Positions 53,390-62,490 of a DNA stretch of 64,000 nt are shown here, piece by piece (within the stretch, counting starts at the first letter, position 1; every line of letters starts with the position of its first letter). The position numbers were made by a program, and so were the translations under genes. The notes under the pieces were generated by a model that made no database searches, was not told the DNA's origin, and worked only from the letters and a program-made list of their open reading frames with translations. This DNA is from JADGHX01 sp035760965 (GTDB lineage Bacteria; Pseudomonadota; Gammaproteobacteria; Steroidobacterales; Steroidobacteraceae). The DNA is taken from NCBI GenBank assembly GCA_035760965.1, contig DASTRY010000051.1:62001-126000 (forward strand), given 5' to 3'.

Positions 53390-55342
53390 TCAGCGCTGCG
53401 GCGTGACGATAGCGTCGATGGAAGTCTGCACGATCGGATGGTAGCCCGCGCGCGCTTTGGCGTAGATGGAGCGCGCGAGCGCGGCGCCGCCCGGCGCCTT
53501 CATCAGCTCTTCATACAGCGGGCGCACGAGCTTCCGGCGGCCGATGGTCGTGAGGTAATGCGTGAGCTGCGGGTACGCGGGGCTGTAGCCGTTGCGGATG
53601 GCGATGCGGAACCAGCTGTGCGCGATCTCCGCGTTGCCGGACTTCGAGAGCGCAAACGTCTGGTCGAGCTCGTCCAGCCGCGCGCGCGGCAGTTGCGCGG
53701 GCATGTTGTCGAGGAAGCGCAGCCACTCCTGCGTGCTCCACTCTTGCGCCTTCGCCTGCACCGTGTCGATGGGCATGGCGCCGGAGAGCCACAGCCCACG
53801 CACCCGATCGACCGGCGTGAACACGTCCTGCGAGGGCAGCACCGCGAACCCGGGCAGACCGGGCTCGTACACCCAGGCGTGAATCTCCTGATCCGAGACC
53901 GCGCCCGGCCGCTTCGCGAGCAGGTTCGCGTCCAGGTAATCGAGAAACTGCTCCGTATCGATGCTCTGGAACGCGAAGTGGTCGAAGTAGCCGCGCAGGA
54001 AAGCGTCGAACGTCTCGCGTCCAAAGCGGGCGGTCAGGAACTGCAGGAACAGCTTGCCTTTCTCGTACGCGACGTCGGTCGTGCCTTCGTCCGGATCGCG
54101 GCCGCGCAGGTCGATCGCGAGGTGCTGGTCGCTCGCGCCGAGATCCGCCAGCTCCCGCTGCAGGGACTGCAGCCCGAGCACGTCTTCCATCTGCGCGCGG
54201 CGGGCGCCGTAGAGCGCTTCGACGATGCGGCGCTCGAGGTACACCGTGAATCCTTCGTTCAGCCAGAAGTCGCGCCAGGTGGCGTTCGTGACGAGATTGC
54301 CGGACCACGAGTGCGCCAGCTCGTGCACGATCACCGAGACGAGACTGCGGTCGCCGGCAATCACCGTCGGCGTGATGAACGAGAGGCGGGGGTTCTCCAT
54401 GCCGCCGTAGGGCGCGGACGGCGGCAGGATCAGCAGGTCGTAACGGCCCCAGCGGTACGGGCCGTAGAGCTTCTCGCAGGTCTCCACCATCCGCTCGAGA
54501 TCAGCGAACTCCTTTGCCGCCGCATCGAGCACGGACGGCTCGGCGTATACGCCCGTGCGCGGGCCGATGGCGCGGAAGGCGATGTCGCCGACGGCGAGCG
54601 CGATCAGGTAGGACGGAATCGCCTCCTTCATCTCGAATCGGTACGCGATGCGCCCATTCGCATCGGGCTTCTTGTCGACCGCGCCGCGCGCGGCGGACAT
54701 CAGCGCGCGCAGGCCCGCGGGCGTGTGGATCGTTGCGCTGTAGGTGACGCGGACCTGCGGCGAGTCCTGCAGGGGAATCCAGCTGCGCGCGTGAATGGCC
54801 TGCGACTGCGAGAACAGATACGGATGCTGCTTGCCCGCCGTCTGCGCCGGCGTGAGCCATTGCAGGCCGGACGCCTGCGGCTGCGTTTCGTATTCGATGC
54901 GCACGCGAGCACCGGCCGGGTCGAGCGACGCGGGCATGTCGATCTGCAGCGGGCGGCCCAGGAACTCGCGCGGGGTCCCGAGCTCGTAGCGGAGCTTCGT
55001 GTGCGCCCCATCCTTCGCGAGCAGCGCGACGGAGCCGATGTCGAGATCGCGCGTATCGAGAACGAGCCGCCGTGCGCCGGCTCGCTCACGCGTGACCGTC
55101 AGGTCGGCGCGGCCCTTGAGGCGATGCGTGGCGAAGTCGACCGCGAGATCGAGATCGACGTGGCGCACGCGGAAGTCGCCGACGTCGGCGAAGGAGTGGT
55201 AATCGACGCCCGGCTTGATCGGCTGCTCGGCAGCGGCGCTGGCGCCAGCCTGCCCGGCGCCGTTGTCCGCAGCCGCGGCGGCAGGCAGGCCCGCCATCGC
55301 GGCGAGGCACGTCAGCGCCGCGAGTCCAATCCCGGGGCGCAA
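53390..55342 (-). CDS. M1 family zinc aminopeptidase, exported
   Basis: This 650-residue secreted peptidase resembles leukotriene A4 hydrolase-type M1 enzymes. A signal peptide (residues 1-25) comes first. The substrate motif GGMENPRLSFI precedes the zinc site HELAHSWSGNLVTNATWRDFWLNEG (His340, Glu341, His344, Glu363). A C-terminal helical (armadillo-like) domain completes it. It starts at a TTG three bases after the stop of the L,D-transpeptidase gene, with which it is probably co-transcribed. Confidence 0.93.
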   Translation of the reverse strand: MRPGIGLAALTCLAAMAGLPAAAAADNGAGQAGASAAAEQPIKPGVDYHSFADVGDFRVRHVDLDLAVDFATHRLKGRADLTVTRERAGARRLVLDTRDLDIGSVALLAKDGAHTKLRYELGTPREFLGRPLQIDMPASLDPAGARVRIEYETQPQASGLQWLTPAQTAGKQHPYLFSQSQAIHARSWIPLQDSPQVRVTYSATIHTPAGLRALMSAARGAVDKKPDANGRIAYRFEMKEAIPSYLIALAVGDIAFRAIGPRTGVYAEPSVLDAAAKEFADLERMVETCEKLYGPYRWGRYDLLILPPSAPYGGMENPRLSFITPTVIAGDRSLVSVIVHELAHSWSGNLVTNATWRDFWLNEGFTVYLERRIVEALYGARRAQMEDVLGLQSLQRELADLGASDQHLAIDLRGRDPDEGTTDVAYEKGKLFLQFLTARFGRETFDAFLRGYFDHFAFQSIDTEQFLDYLDANLLAKRPGAVSDQEIHAWVYEPGLPGFAVLPSQDVFTPVDRVRGLWLSGAMPIDTVQAKAQEWSTQEWLRFLDNMPAQLPRARLDELDQTFALSKSGNAEIAHSWFRIAIRNGYSPAYPQLTHYLTTIGRRKLVRPLYEELMKAPGGAALARSIYAKARAGYHPIVQTSIDAIVTPQR

Positions 55343-55345
55343 GGT

Positions 55346-56605
55346 TCAGGTGCCGGTTTTAGCCGGCGCGGGCGGGGGCGGCGTGCTGTTCGCCGGCGCG
55401 GCGGCTGCGGCGCCGCTGCCTCCCACGGTAGTCGGCGCCTGCGGATCGCGGTCGGACAGCATCGAGCGGAACGTCTCCTCGTCGAGCGGCAGGTCCGTCT
55501 TCCCGTCCCAGGACGCGCCGGGCGGCACGACGTTCTGCACGCGCGTGGCGCTCGCGATGAGCTGGTTCACATCGTCTCCGGCGCCGGTGATGGACACCGG
55601 AATGCCGCGCGGCTGACGCGCAGCCGCGGCGACGAGATCCCAGTTCATCTCTTCGTTCCGCTTCTTCAGCTGCTTCTGGATGTCCGCGCCGATCGCTTTC
55701 GACACGAGCTTCTTCTGCGCCTTCTTCCAGTCACGCGTGTCGTCTTCGAGCACATCGAACGCTTGCAGATAGAGCTGATCGTTGTGCCAGCCGAAGACGA
55801 ACGGCTCGTTGATCACCGTGACCTTCGTGCCGATCGGCACCATGTTGAACAGAATCTCGATGTCTTCCGGATACAGGCGGATGCAGCCGTGCGACGAGCG
55901 CAGGCCGACGCCCGCCGGCTTGTTAGTGCCGTGAATCATGTAGCTCGGCCAGCCGAGATAGAACGCGTAGCGGCCGAGCGGATTGTCGGGCCCCGGGCCG
56001 ATCACGCGCTGCAGCTCCTCGCCGCGCTCCTCGCGATGCTCCTTGATGATCGACGGGGTCGGACGCCAGGTCGGGTCCTTCTGCCGTCGCACGATCTTGG
56101 TCGTCCCCTGCGGCGTGGCCCAGCCGACTCGGCCGATGCCGATCGGGAACGTGTACACGAGCTGCGGCTCGCCCTTCTTCGCCTTCGGATAGTAGAAGAG
56201 CCGCATCTGCGGCACGTTGATGACGATGCCCTCGCGCGGCGCATTCGGCAGGATGAACTGCGAGGGAATGACGATCTCGCGGTCCGCGCCCGGCAGCCAC
56301 GGATCGACACCGGGGTTCGCGCGCACGATCTCTTCGTAGCCCACGTTGAAGCGGCGGGCGATGTCCGACAGCGTGTCTTCCTTCGTGGTCCGGGTGACCT
56401 GGAGCACGCCGACGATGTCCTGATCCGGCGTGATCTCGAATTTGTGCGTCGGGACGCCGAGCGGCAACTCCGGCTCGACCGGCGGCGGCGGCGGCTCGGG
56501 TTTCTTCTGCGCGGTCCAGGGACCGTTCAGCAGGGAACACGAGGCCAGCAGTGTGCCGACGAGGGCCGTGGCGGTGACGCGCGCGAGCAAGTGGGCGGAC
56601 TTCAT
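55346..56605 (-). CDS. L,D-transpeptidase (YkuD) lipoprotein with LysM domain
   Basis: This 419-residue lipoprotein has a lipobox (TLLASC, Cys23) and a Pro/Glu linker. Its LysM domain (about 71-114) includes KEDTLSDIARRFNVGYEEIVRANPGVDPWLPGADREIVIP. The YkuD catalytic domain has MIHGTNKPAGVGLRSSHGCIRLYPEDIE, with His239 and nucleophile Cys241. It crosslinks peptidoglycan 3-3 or attaches lipoprotein to it. The long C-terminal extension ends in Ala/Pro low complexity, which is unusual for the family. Confidence 0.95.
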   Translation of the reverse strand: MKSAHLLARVTATALVGTLLASCSLLNGPWTAQKKPEPPPPPVEPELPLGVPTHKFEITPDQDIVGVLQVTRTTKEDTLSDIARRFNVGYEEIVRANPGVDPWLPGADREIVIPSQFILPNAPREGIVINVPQMRLFYYPKAKKGEPQLVYTFPIGIGRVGWATPQGTTKIVRRQKDPTWRPTPSIIKEHREERGEELQRVIGPGPDNPLGRYAFYLGWPSYMIHGTNKPAGVGLRSSHGCIRLYPEDIEILFNMVPIGTKVTVINEPFVFGWHNDQLYLQAFDVLEDDTRDWKKAQKKLVSKAIGADIQKQLKKRNEEMNWDLVAAAARQPRGIPVSITGAGDDVNQLIASATRVQNVVPPGASWDGKTDLPLDEETFRSMLSDRDPQAPTTVGGSGAAAAAPANSTPPPPAPAKTGT

Positions 56606-56665
56606 GGCGATCGATTATGCACGAGCGTGGTCGTGGGGCCAGCGCGGAGGCCTGTAGCCATCCGG

Positions 56666-57163
56666 CTACAGGAGGACGGGCTGGTTGGGCAGCTCGTTCG
56701 TGCCCGCTGCTTGGCCGGGGAAATGGCGCTCGAGCAGCGTGCCGACCGCGCGGATGCCGGCGACCGAGCCGTGGCCGAAGCGGCCCGCGCGATAGTGCGC
56801 TTCGATCTCGCGGCACACCTGTTCCCAGTCCGATTGCGGGACACGCGCCGCAATGCCGCGATCGGCGACGATCTCGACGTCGTGGTCGGCGAACAGAACG
56901 TAGATCAGCACGCCGTTGTTGTTCGCGGTGTCCCAGACGCCGAGGTGCCCGAAGAGCTGCAGCGCACGCGCGCGTGGCGACAGACCCCGCCACAGATCCT
57001 CCCCGTCGAGCGACGCTTCGACGACGAAGCAAATCTCGCCGGAATGCCGCGACTCGACCTCCCGGATCGCCGCTTCGATGTCCGCGAGCACGGCCGGCGT
57101 GAAGTGCCGGCGCACGCCCCAGCGCGTGCAGAAGAGATGTTTCAGGACCCTGGCGATGTTCAT
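56666..57163 (-). CDS. TPM-domain protein (small, without membrane segment)
   Basis: This 165-residue protein has the TPM (YgcG) fold in short form: HSGEICFVVEASLDGEDLWRGLSPRARALQLFGHLGVWDTANNNGVLIYVLFADHDVEIVADRGIAARVPQSDWEQVCREIEAHYRAGRF. It lacks a signal peptide. The ATG at 57163 is preferred over an earlier frame start. It is the third gene of a LemA-TPM-TPM series on one strand. Confidence 0.88.
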   Translation of the reverse strand: MNIARVLKHLFCTRWGVRRHFTPAVLADIEAAIREVESRHSGEICFVVEASLDGEDLWRGLSPRARALQLFGHLGVWDTANNNGVLIYVLFADHDVEIVADRGIAARVPQSDWEQVCREIEAHYRAGRFGHGSVAGIRAVGTLLERHFPGQAAGTNELPNQPVLL

Positions 57164-57289
57164 GTCGCGAAGTCCGAGATCGTCGCGCACGTCGCGCGCA
57201 CCTTGGTCGAGTGGACGCGCGATTTTGCTCGCCCGGTGGGAGGCGCGACATCGCGCACGGCGCTGCGTCTCCCGCGATCGATCATGTGA

Positions 57290-58384
57290 TCACCAGCCGC
57301 CGGAGGCGCCGCCGCCGCCGGAGCGTCCGCCTCCGCCGCCGCCAAAACCGCCGCCACCGAAGCCTCCGCCGCCGAAACCTCCGCCGCCGAAGCCGCCTCC
57401 TCCGAATCCGCCCCAGCCGCCCCAACCGCCACCGCGATAACCGCCGCGGCGCGAGGGGCTGATCCAACCTCCACCGCCGCCTCCCGAGAGCAGCGTGAAG
57501 ATAAACGCGATGCCGCCCGCGAATGCCGCGATGGGCAGCACATGGGTGAGCACGTACGCGAGCCCGCCCGTGATTCCGCCGGTGAGGAGCGCGCCGCCGC
57601 CGCGGCCGAACATGGCGCGGAACACGCTCGAGATCACGAACACGAGGAAGATGAGGAGCGGCAAGGAGTGCAGCGCGGGCGAGGTGGGCTGCCACTCCCG
57701 ATCCTGCGCGGTCGGTGGCGGCAGCGGCTCGCCCTCGATGACGCGGATGGCGCGATCGACGCCCGCATCGATGCCGCCGTAGAAATCGCCCTGCCTGAAG
57801 AAGGGCGCGACGGTCTCGTCGATGATGCGCTTGGCGATCGCGTCCGGCAGGGCGCCCTCGAGGCCGTAGCCCACTTCGAAGCGCATCTTGCGATCGTTCT
57901 TCGCGATGACGAACAGCACGCCGTCATCGACCCACTTGCCGTTCACTTTGCCGCGGCCGACCTTCCACTGATCGAACACGCGCGTCGCGTACTGCTCGAT
58001 CGTCTCGGGCTGCGTCGTGGGCACGATGAGCACGGCGAGCTGCGAGCCCTTGCGCTGCTCGAGCGCCGCGAGCTTCTGCTCGAGCGCGCTGCGCTGCGCG
58101 CTATTGAGTGTGTTCGTGAGATCGACGACGCGAGCCGAGAACGGCGGCACGGGCTGCAGCCCAGTCTGCGCAAACACGGCGCTGCACAGCGCAAGCAGCA
58201 GCGCGACGAGCCATGCTCGTTGCCACAGGAAAACGTTGCGTGTCCGCGCGGACAGATCTTGACGAGGTTCAGCTCGCCACGCGCGCGGTGACTGTGGGCT
58301 TCCCGGGCGCGCGGCCGTCGCGAGCTCGTTAGCGCAGCGTGAGGCGGTCGGCCGGTGCGAGATATCGAAAGAGCGCGCCTTCAT
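57290..58384 (-). CDS. TPM-domain membrane protein with Gly-rich C-terminus (YgcG-like)
   Basis: This 364-residue protein has an N-terminal stretch rich in Arg and Ser, a signal-type helix (WLVALLLALCSAVFAQ) and the TPM domain (RVVDLTNTLNSAQRSALEQKLAALEQRKGSQLAVLIVPTTQPETIEQYATRVFDQWKVGRGKVNGKWVDDGVLFVIAKNDRKMRFEVGYGLEGALPDAIAKRI). Two transmembrane helices follow, and a tail of Phe-Gly-Gly-Gly-Gly repeats. The TPM domain has a psbA-repair or phosphatase-like fold. Such proteins pair with LemA. The ATG at 58384 leaves an unusually long N-terminus before the signal helix, so the start is doubtful. Confidence 0.85.
   Translation of the reverse strand: MKARSFDISHRPTASRCANELATAARPGSPQSPRAWRAEPRQDLSARTRNVFLWQRAWLVALLLALCSAVFAQTGLQPVPPFSARVVDLTNTLNSAQRSALEQKLAALEQRKGSQLAVLIVPTTQPETIEQYATRVFDQWKVGRGKVNGKWVDDGVLFVIAKNDRKMRFEVGYGLEGALPDAIAKRIIDETVAPFFRQGDFYGGIDAGVDRAIRVIEGEPLPPPTAQDREWQPTSPALHSLPLLIFLVFVISSVFRAMFGRGGGALLTGGITGGLAYVLTHVLPIAAFAGGIAFIFTLLSGGGGGGWISPSRRGGYRGGGWGGWGGFGGGGFGGGGFGGGGFGGGGFGGGGGGRSGGGGASGGW
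57341..57410 (-). repeat. Short tandem repeat encoding Gly-rich tail
   Basis: About four tandem 15-base units on the minus strand encode repeats of Phe-Gly-Gly-Gly-Gly at the end of the TPM-domain protein. The unit is GC-rich and nearly exact, so it may vary in copy number between strains. Confidence 0.75.
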
Positions 58385-58433
58385 GGCACCGTCTGCCGCG
58401 GTGAACGCGTGATGTCGATTGCGAGCGCGCCGT

Positions 58434-59120
58434 CTACGGCCGTGCTGGCGGCGTCGCCGCCTCCGGGCCGTTCGGCTGCGGCGGGGTCGCGTTAGGGGGC
58501 GCCGCACCCTCGCGGGCCTGGCCGGCGACGCCATTGCCGAAGTCCACACGCGGTGCCGTGGCGATCTCGCTCTCGTTCGCCACCGTGAAGTTCGGCTTCA
58601 CCTTGAAGTCGAACAGCTTGGCGGTGAGATTGACGGGGAACTGGCGGACCGCGGTGTTGTACTCGCGAACCGCGTCGATGTAGCGGTTGCGCGCCACCGT
58701 GATGCGGTTCTCCGTGCCTTCGATCTGCGCCTGCAGATCGCGGAAGTTCTGATCCGACTTCAGGTTCGGGTACGCCTCGGCCACGGCGAACAGGCTCTTC
58801 AGCGCCTGCGTGAGCTGACCCTGCGCCTGCTCGAATTTCTGGAAGGCGGCGGGATCGTTCAGGACCTCGGGCGTGACCTGGATCGAGCTGGCCTTGGCGC
58901 GCGCCTCGGTGACGCCGATGAGCACCTGCTGCTCCTGGATGGCATAGCCCTTCACGGTGGCGACGAGGTTCGGAATGAGGTCCGCGCGGCGCTGGTACTG
59001 ATTCACCACCTCGGACCACGAGGCCTTCACGTTCTCATCGAGCTGCTGAAGCCTGTTGTAACCGCAGCCGGACAGCCCGGTCGTGACGAGGAGGAGCAGC
59101 GCAAGCAGCCAAGCACGCAT
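58434..59120 (-). CDS. LemA family protein
   Basis: This 228-residue protein has a lipoprotein-like signal (MRAWLLALLLLVTTGLSGC, Cys19). The LemA coiled-coil domain follows: YNRLQQLDENVKASWSEVVNQYQRRADLIPNLVATVKGYAIQEQQVL, then AYPNLKSDQNFRDLQAQIEGTENRITVARNRYIDAVREYNTAVRQFP. A short Pro-rich tail ends it. LemA families often pair with TPM-domain proteins, as here. The function is not settled. Confidence 0.93.
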   Translation of the reverse strand: MRAWLLALLLLVTTGLSGCGYNRLQQLDENVKASWSEVVNQYQRRADLIPNLVATVKGYAIQEQQVLIGVTEARAKASSIQVTPEVLNDPAAFQKFEQAQGQLTQALKSLFAVAEAYPNLKSDQNFRDLQAQIEGTENRITVARNRYIDAVREYNTAVRQFPVNLTAKLFDFKVKPNFTVANESEIATAPRVDFGNGVAGQAREGAAPPNATPPQPNGPEAATPPARP

Positions 59121-59210
59121 GACGTATCCCCTTCTGCCCGCTCTCGCGCAGGCTCGGCGACCCTATATGGGCCAAGCGGCGCAACGCTTCAAGTGTTCTG
59201 TAGCGCGCAA

Positions 59211-59241
59211 GAAAAAACCCCAGGCCTTTTGGGCCTGGGGT
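59211..59241 (-). terminator. Intrinsic terminator of the small minus-strand gene
   Basis: A 10-bp stem (59217-59226 with 59232-59241, loop of five) has a U-run on the minus strand. It lies 46 bases after the stop of the small protein gene that starts at 59494, before lemA. It therefore ends that transcript and isolates lemA. Confidence 0.9.
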
Positions 59242-59287
59242 AAGAACGCGGACTTTCGATGAAGGGAAGGAAGTCCGCTAGGGGATA

Positions 59288-59494
59288 TCAGTGCAACCGG
59301 GCCCAGTGGAGAATCTTGATGTCCTCTGAGTCCAGATCGAAACTTTGCGCCAACAGCGCCTTCAGCTCGCGGGTGCCGCCGCCCTGCTCGAGCGGGCTGC
59401 GCAGCTCCACTACTCCGCTCCATTCGCTCGCGTCCGGCGTGGTCTTCGGTTTGGCGCCGGCAGTCAGGAAGTGCGTGTAGTACTTCGCGGCCAT
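59288..59494 (-). CDS. Small hypothetical protein
   Basis: This 68-residue soluble protein has MAAKYYTHFLTAGAKPKTTPDASEWSGVVELRSPLEQGGGTRELKALLAQSFDLDSEDIKILHWARLH, which has normal protein composition. The open frame continues 36 codons upstream, but the ATG at 59494 gives a sensible start. It has its own terminator and is divergent from greB, so it is probably a real transcribed unit. I do not recognise the family. Confidence 0.65.
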   Translation of the reverse strand: MAAKYYTHFLTAGAKPKTTPDASEWSGVVELRSPLEQGGGTRELKALLAQSFDLDSEDIKILHWARLH

Positions 59495-59600
59495 GGGCAG
59501 AAAGAGTAGTAACCCGCGCGCGAGGTGACCGTGAAACGATCCACAAATCACCTTGGTTTTTGTAAAGACCTTTGCGACATAACGTAGTGAAGACAAGGAC

Positions 59601-60119
59601 ATGAGCCGATATCGAGAACCACAGCAACCTGGCTCTCAATACATCACGCCCGAGGGTGCGCGCCGCCTGCAGCGGGAGCTGGACGAGCTCTGGCGCGTCG
59701 AGCGGCCGCGGGTGACGCAGGCCGTGAGCGAAGCGGCCGCGCAGGGCGATCGCTCGGAAAACGCGGAGTACACGTACGGCAAGCGCCGCCTGCGCGAGAT
59801 CGATCGGCGCGTGCGCTTTCTGCGCAAGCGGCTCGACGGCATGGTGATCGTCGACAAGCCGCCCTCCGACACGAGTCGCGTGTTCTTCGGCGCCTGGGTG
59901 TCGCTCGAAAGCGAAGACGGCACCGTCACGCGTCACCGCATCGTGGGGCCGGACGAATTCGATGCCGCGCCGGGCTATATCAGCATGGATTCGCCGCTCG
60001 CCCGCGCGCTGATGAAGAAGGGCCTGGACGACGAGGTCACGGTCGAAGTGCCCGGCGGCCGGCGCAAGTTCGTCATCGTCGAGATCGAGTACGAGACGGC
60101 CACCGCGGAAGGGAGTTGA
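59601..60119 (+). CDS. greB: Transcription elongation factor GreB
   Basis: This 172-residue factor makes backtracked RNA polymerase cleave its transcript. The coiled-coil tip is YITPEGARRLQRELDELWRVERPRVTQAVSEAAAQGDRSENAEYTYGKRRLREIDRRVRFLRKRLD with the acidic pair (Asp-Arg-Ser-Glu-Asn-Ala-Glu). The C-terminal FKBP-like domain has VFFGAWVSLE and DSPLARALMKKGLDDEVTVEVPGG. The tip residues match GreB more than GreA. Confidence 0.93.
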   Translation: MSRYREPQQPGSQYITPEGARRLQRELDELWRVERPRVTQAVSEAAAQGDRSENAEYTYGKRRLREIDRRVRFLRKRLDGMVIVDKPPSDTSRVFFGAWVSLESEDGTVTRHRIVGPDEFDAAPGYISMDSPLARALMKKGLDDEVTVEVPGGRRKFVIVEIEYETATAEGS

Positions 60120-60203
60120 CCGCCGGCGGCGGCTCGCGCCGCCGCCGATGGGCCTCGTGCCGGGGATACGCCGCGCTCGCCGCGGCGCGCCGAGCGCGAT
60201 CGA

Positions 60204-61628
60204 TCAGAACACGACCCTGACGTTCTTGAATTGCCAGGGGTCGCTCTTGTCGATGTCCTCGGGGAAGAGCCGCTCGCGCTCGTGCAGCGGCGTCCAGTCG
60301 GTGTACTGGCCGGTGATCGTGCCGAGATACGGCGAGGCGATCTCGAGGTTGCGGCGGAAATCCATCTCGTCCGGCTCGACGACGCCCTGGTTCGGGTTCT
60401 CCATCGCCCAGATCATCCCCGACAGGCACGACACCGTGACCTGCAGGCCCGTCGCGTTGTGATACGGAATCAGCTTGCGCGTCTCTTCGATCGAGAGCTG
60501 CGAGCCGAACCAGTACGCGTTCTTCTTGTGGCCGGCGAGCAGCACGCCCAGCTCGTCGACGCCGGTCGTGATCTCATCCATCAGGATGCGCTGGTGCTCC
60601 TGCAGAACGAAGTTGCGCCCCGCAAACTCGTGCATCGAGACCACCGCAGAGTCGCACGGGTGATACGCGTAGTGCACCGTCGGCCGGTACACGACCTGCG
60701 CTCCGTCCCGCACCGTGAAGTAGTCCGAGATCGAAATGGACTCGCCGTGCGTGATCAGGAAGCCGTGGAAGTGGCCGGCGAGCGGCGTCCACGTGCGCAC
60801 CCGAGTCGCCGCGCCGGGCTGCATCAGATAGATCGCCGACATGCAGCCGAAGTCGTGCCGCTTGCCGTCGCGCGGGAAGTTGCGCTCGTGCGTGCCCCAG
60901 CCGAGCTCGGCCGGCTGTGCGCCCTCGCTGACGAAGCCGTCGACCGACCAGGTGTTCACGAACTCGCCGGGCTGCTTCGGCAGGTTCGACACCTGCGTGT
61001 CGCGTTCGGCAATGTGCACGACCTTGACCCCGAGGCGCCGCGCGAGGTCGCCCCAGTCGGCACGCGTCTTGGGATTGCCGGCGTCGACGCCCGTGTCGGC
61101 CGCGATGTTCAGGAGGCCCTGCTTCACGAAGTGCGACACGAGACCGGGGTTTGCGCCATGAGTGAGCACGGCCGTGGGCGCACGCGCGTTCCCGGGACGC
61201 AACGCCAGCGCTTCTTCGCGCAGCGCATAGTTGGTGCGCTTGGCGGCGGGCACCGTCGGGTCCGTGTAGCCGCCCGGCCAGGGCTCGATGCACGTGTCCA
61301 GGTACATCGCCCCCTTTTCCCAGCAGAACTTCACGAGCGCGATGCTCGAGACTTCCACGGACACGTTCAGCACGAAGTCGCCGCGCCCGACCAGCGGGTT
61401 CAGCACGCGCCGGTAGTTCTCGCGCGTGAGCGGCTCCTTGATGAACTTGATGCCGAATTTCTCCGCTTCCTCACGGCCGCGGTCGTCCGCCGTGACAATG
61501 GTGATGCGCTCCGGCGCGATGCCGATGTGCCGTAGCACGAGCGGGAGCGTGCCCTGCCCGATGCTGCCGAAGCCGATGAAGATGATGCGCCCGGGAAACT
61601 CGACGTAGACCTTGTGGTTGCTGCTCAT
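60204..61628 (-). CDS. hss: Homospermidine synthase
   Basis: This 474-residue enzyme of the saccharopine-dehydrogenase-like family joins two putrescines (or spermidine and putrescine) with NAD to form homospermidine. The N-terminal Rossmann motif is RIIFIGFGSIGQGTLPLVLRHIG. Other strong family segments are YLDTCIEPWPGGY, HGANPGLVSHFVKQGLLN, VVHIAERDTQ, FVNTWSVDGFVSEGAQPAELGWGTHE, HYAYHPCDSAVVSMHE and FPEDIDKSDPWQFKNV. The ATG at 61628 has GGAG four to five bases upstream; an earlier frame start has no support. It shares the polyamine theme with speA downstream. Confidence 0.93.
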   Translation of the reverse strand: MSSNHKVYVEFPGRIIFIGFGSIGQGTLPLVLRHIGIAPERITIVTADDRGREEAEKFGIKFIKEPLTRENYRRVLNPLVGRGDFVLNVSVEVSSIALVKFCWEKGAMYLDTCIEPWPGGYTDPTVPAAKRTNYALREEALALRPGNARAPTAVLTHGANPGLVSHFVKQGLLNIAADTGVDAGNPKTRADWGDLARRLGVKVVHIAERDTQVSNLPKQPGEFVNTWSVDGFVSEGAQPAELGWGTHERNFPRDGKRHDFGCMSAIYLMQPGAATRVRTWTPLAGHFHGFLITHGESISISDYFTVRDGAQVVYRPTVHYAYHPCDSAVVSMHEFAGRNFVLQEHQRILMDEITTGVDELGVLLAGHKKNAYWFGSQLSIEETRKLIPYHNATGLQVTVSCLSGMIWAMENPNQGVVEPDEMDFRRNLEIASPYLGTITGQYTDWTPLHERERLFPEDIDKSDPWQFKNVRVVF

Positions 61629-61767
61629 GATGCTCCGAACCGAGGAAAAAGCCGCGCGCAACACCGCCGCGGCCGAGCGGACAGGGTATCAGCAAAGTTC
61701 CGCTTTTTGTTGTGGGCCGCGCGCTCCGCTTTTGTTGCGAGCCGCGCACTGCACCCGTTTGGCCCGC

Positions 61768-61788
61768 CGACGCGGCTTGGCCGCGTCG
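61768..61788. terminator. Perfect 9-bp GC hairpin after the GST gene
   Basis: Bases 61768-61776 pair with 61780-61788 around a 3-base loop, beginning 22 bases past the GST stop on the minus strand. No U-run follows. It may mark a Rho-dependent end between the GST and homospermidine synthase genes. The rest of 61629-61810 shows no gene. Confidence 0.35.
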
Positions 61789-61810
61789 CCGGGCTCGAGT
61801 GCGCCCGGAC

Positions 61811-62473
61811 TCAATTGCGCCAGTGCGGCGGGTACGTGCGCTCGTAGCCTGGCAGCGCTTCGACGCGCTTCACCCAGCGCGCGAGCGCGGGATAGTTCAC
61901 GTCGAGCGGCAGGAAGCGTGCGGAGAGATCGCGCGCTTCGGGCTTTTCGAGGGCACGCAGCAGCACCTTGAGGCCGGGGAAGATCACGAGGTCCGCGGCG
62001 CTCACCGTCTCGCCCACCACCCAGTCGGACTTCGCGAGCCGCGCTTCGATCGAGCGCGCCTCGCCGGCGACGACGTGCACCGCTTCCTCGAGCTCGCCGA
62101 CCTTCACCGCCTGCGGGCGCGTGAAGTACGCGTCCACGATTTTCATCAGGTGCGGCTCGGCGTACGCCTGGTACTCGCAGATGACGCGCATGATCACGCC
62201 CGCCTCCTCGGGCGAGCGCCCGAACAGCGCCGGCTCCGGATACTTACGGTCGAGGTAGTAGAGCACCGCAAGCGACTCGAACACGACGTAGTCGCCGTCC
62301 TTCAGCACGGGGACTTGGCCGCGAAAATTCATCGCCAGCATCTGCGGCGACTTGTGCTCCTGCTTGGAGAACTGCAGCAGGTGGCTCGTGTACGCCAACC
62401 GCTTGTATTCGAGCGCGAGCAGCACGCGCCATGCGTAGGCACTGCCGCTTCCCCAGTAGACATCGATCGCCAT
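61811..62473 (-). CDS. Glutathione S-transferase family protein
   Basis: This 220-residue protein has the GST layout. The N-terminal thioredoxin-like domain has VYWGSGSAYAWRVLLALEYKRLAY, then NFRGQVPVLKDGDYVVFESLAVLYYLDRKYP with the Glu-Ser glutathione-gamma-glutamyl site. The helical C-terminal domain has VSAADLVIFPGLKVLLRALEKP. The Ser in GSGSAYAW is a candidate catalytic residue. The substrate is unknown. It is divergent from the sulfurtransferase gene by 17 bases. Confidence 0.88.
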   Translation of the reverse strand: MAIDVYWGSGSAYAWRVLLALEYKRLAYTSHLLQFSKQEHKSPQMLAMNFRGQVPVLKDGDYVVFESLAVLYYLDRKYPEPALFGRSPEEAGVIMRVICEYQAYAEPHLMKIVDAYFTRPQAVKVGELEEAVHVVAGEARSIEARLAKSDWVVGETVSAADLVIFPGLKVLLRALEKPEARDLSARFLPLDVNYPALARWVKRVEALPGYERTYPPHWRN

Positions 62474-62490
62474 GAGCGCGGGATTGTAGA

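Noticed and set aside
53372..57289. Plus-strand open frame of over 1300 codons
   Set aside because: It runs antisense to the M1 peptidase, L,D-transpeptidase and TPM genes, all of which have clear motifs. It is Arg/Asp/Val-rich shadow translation caused by GC bias.
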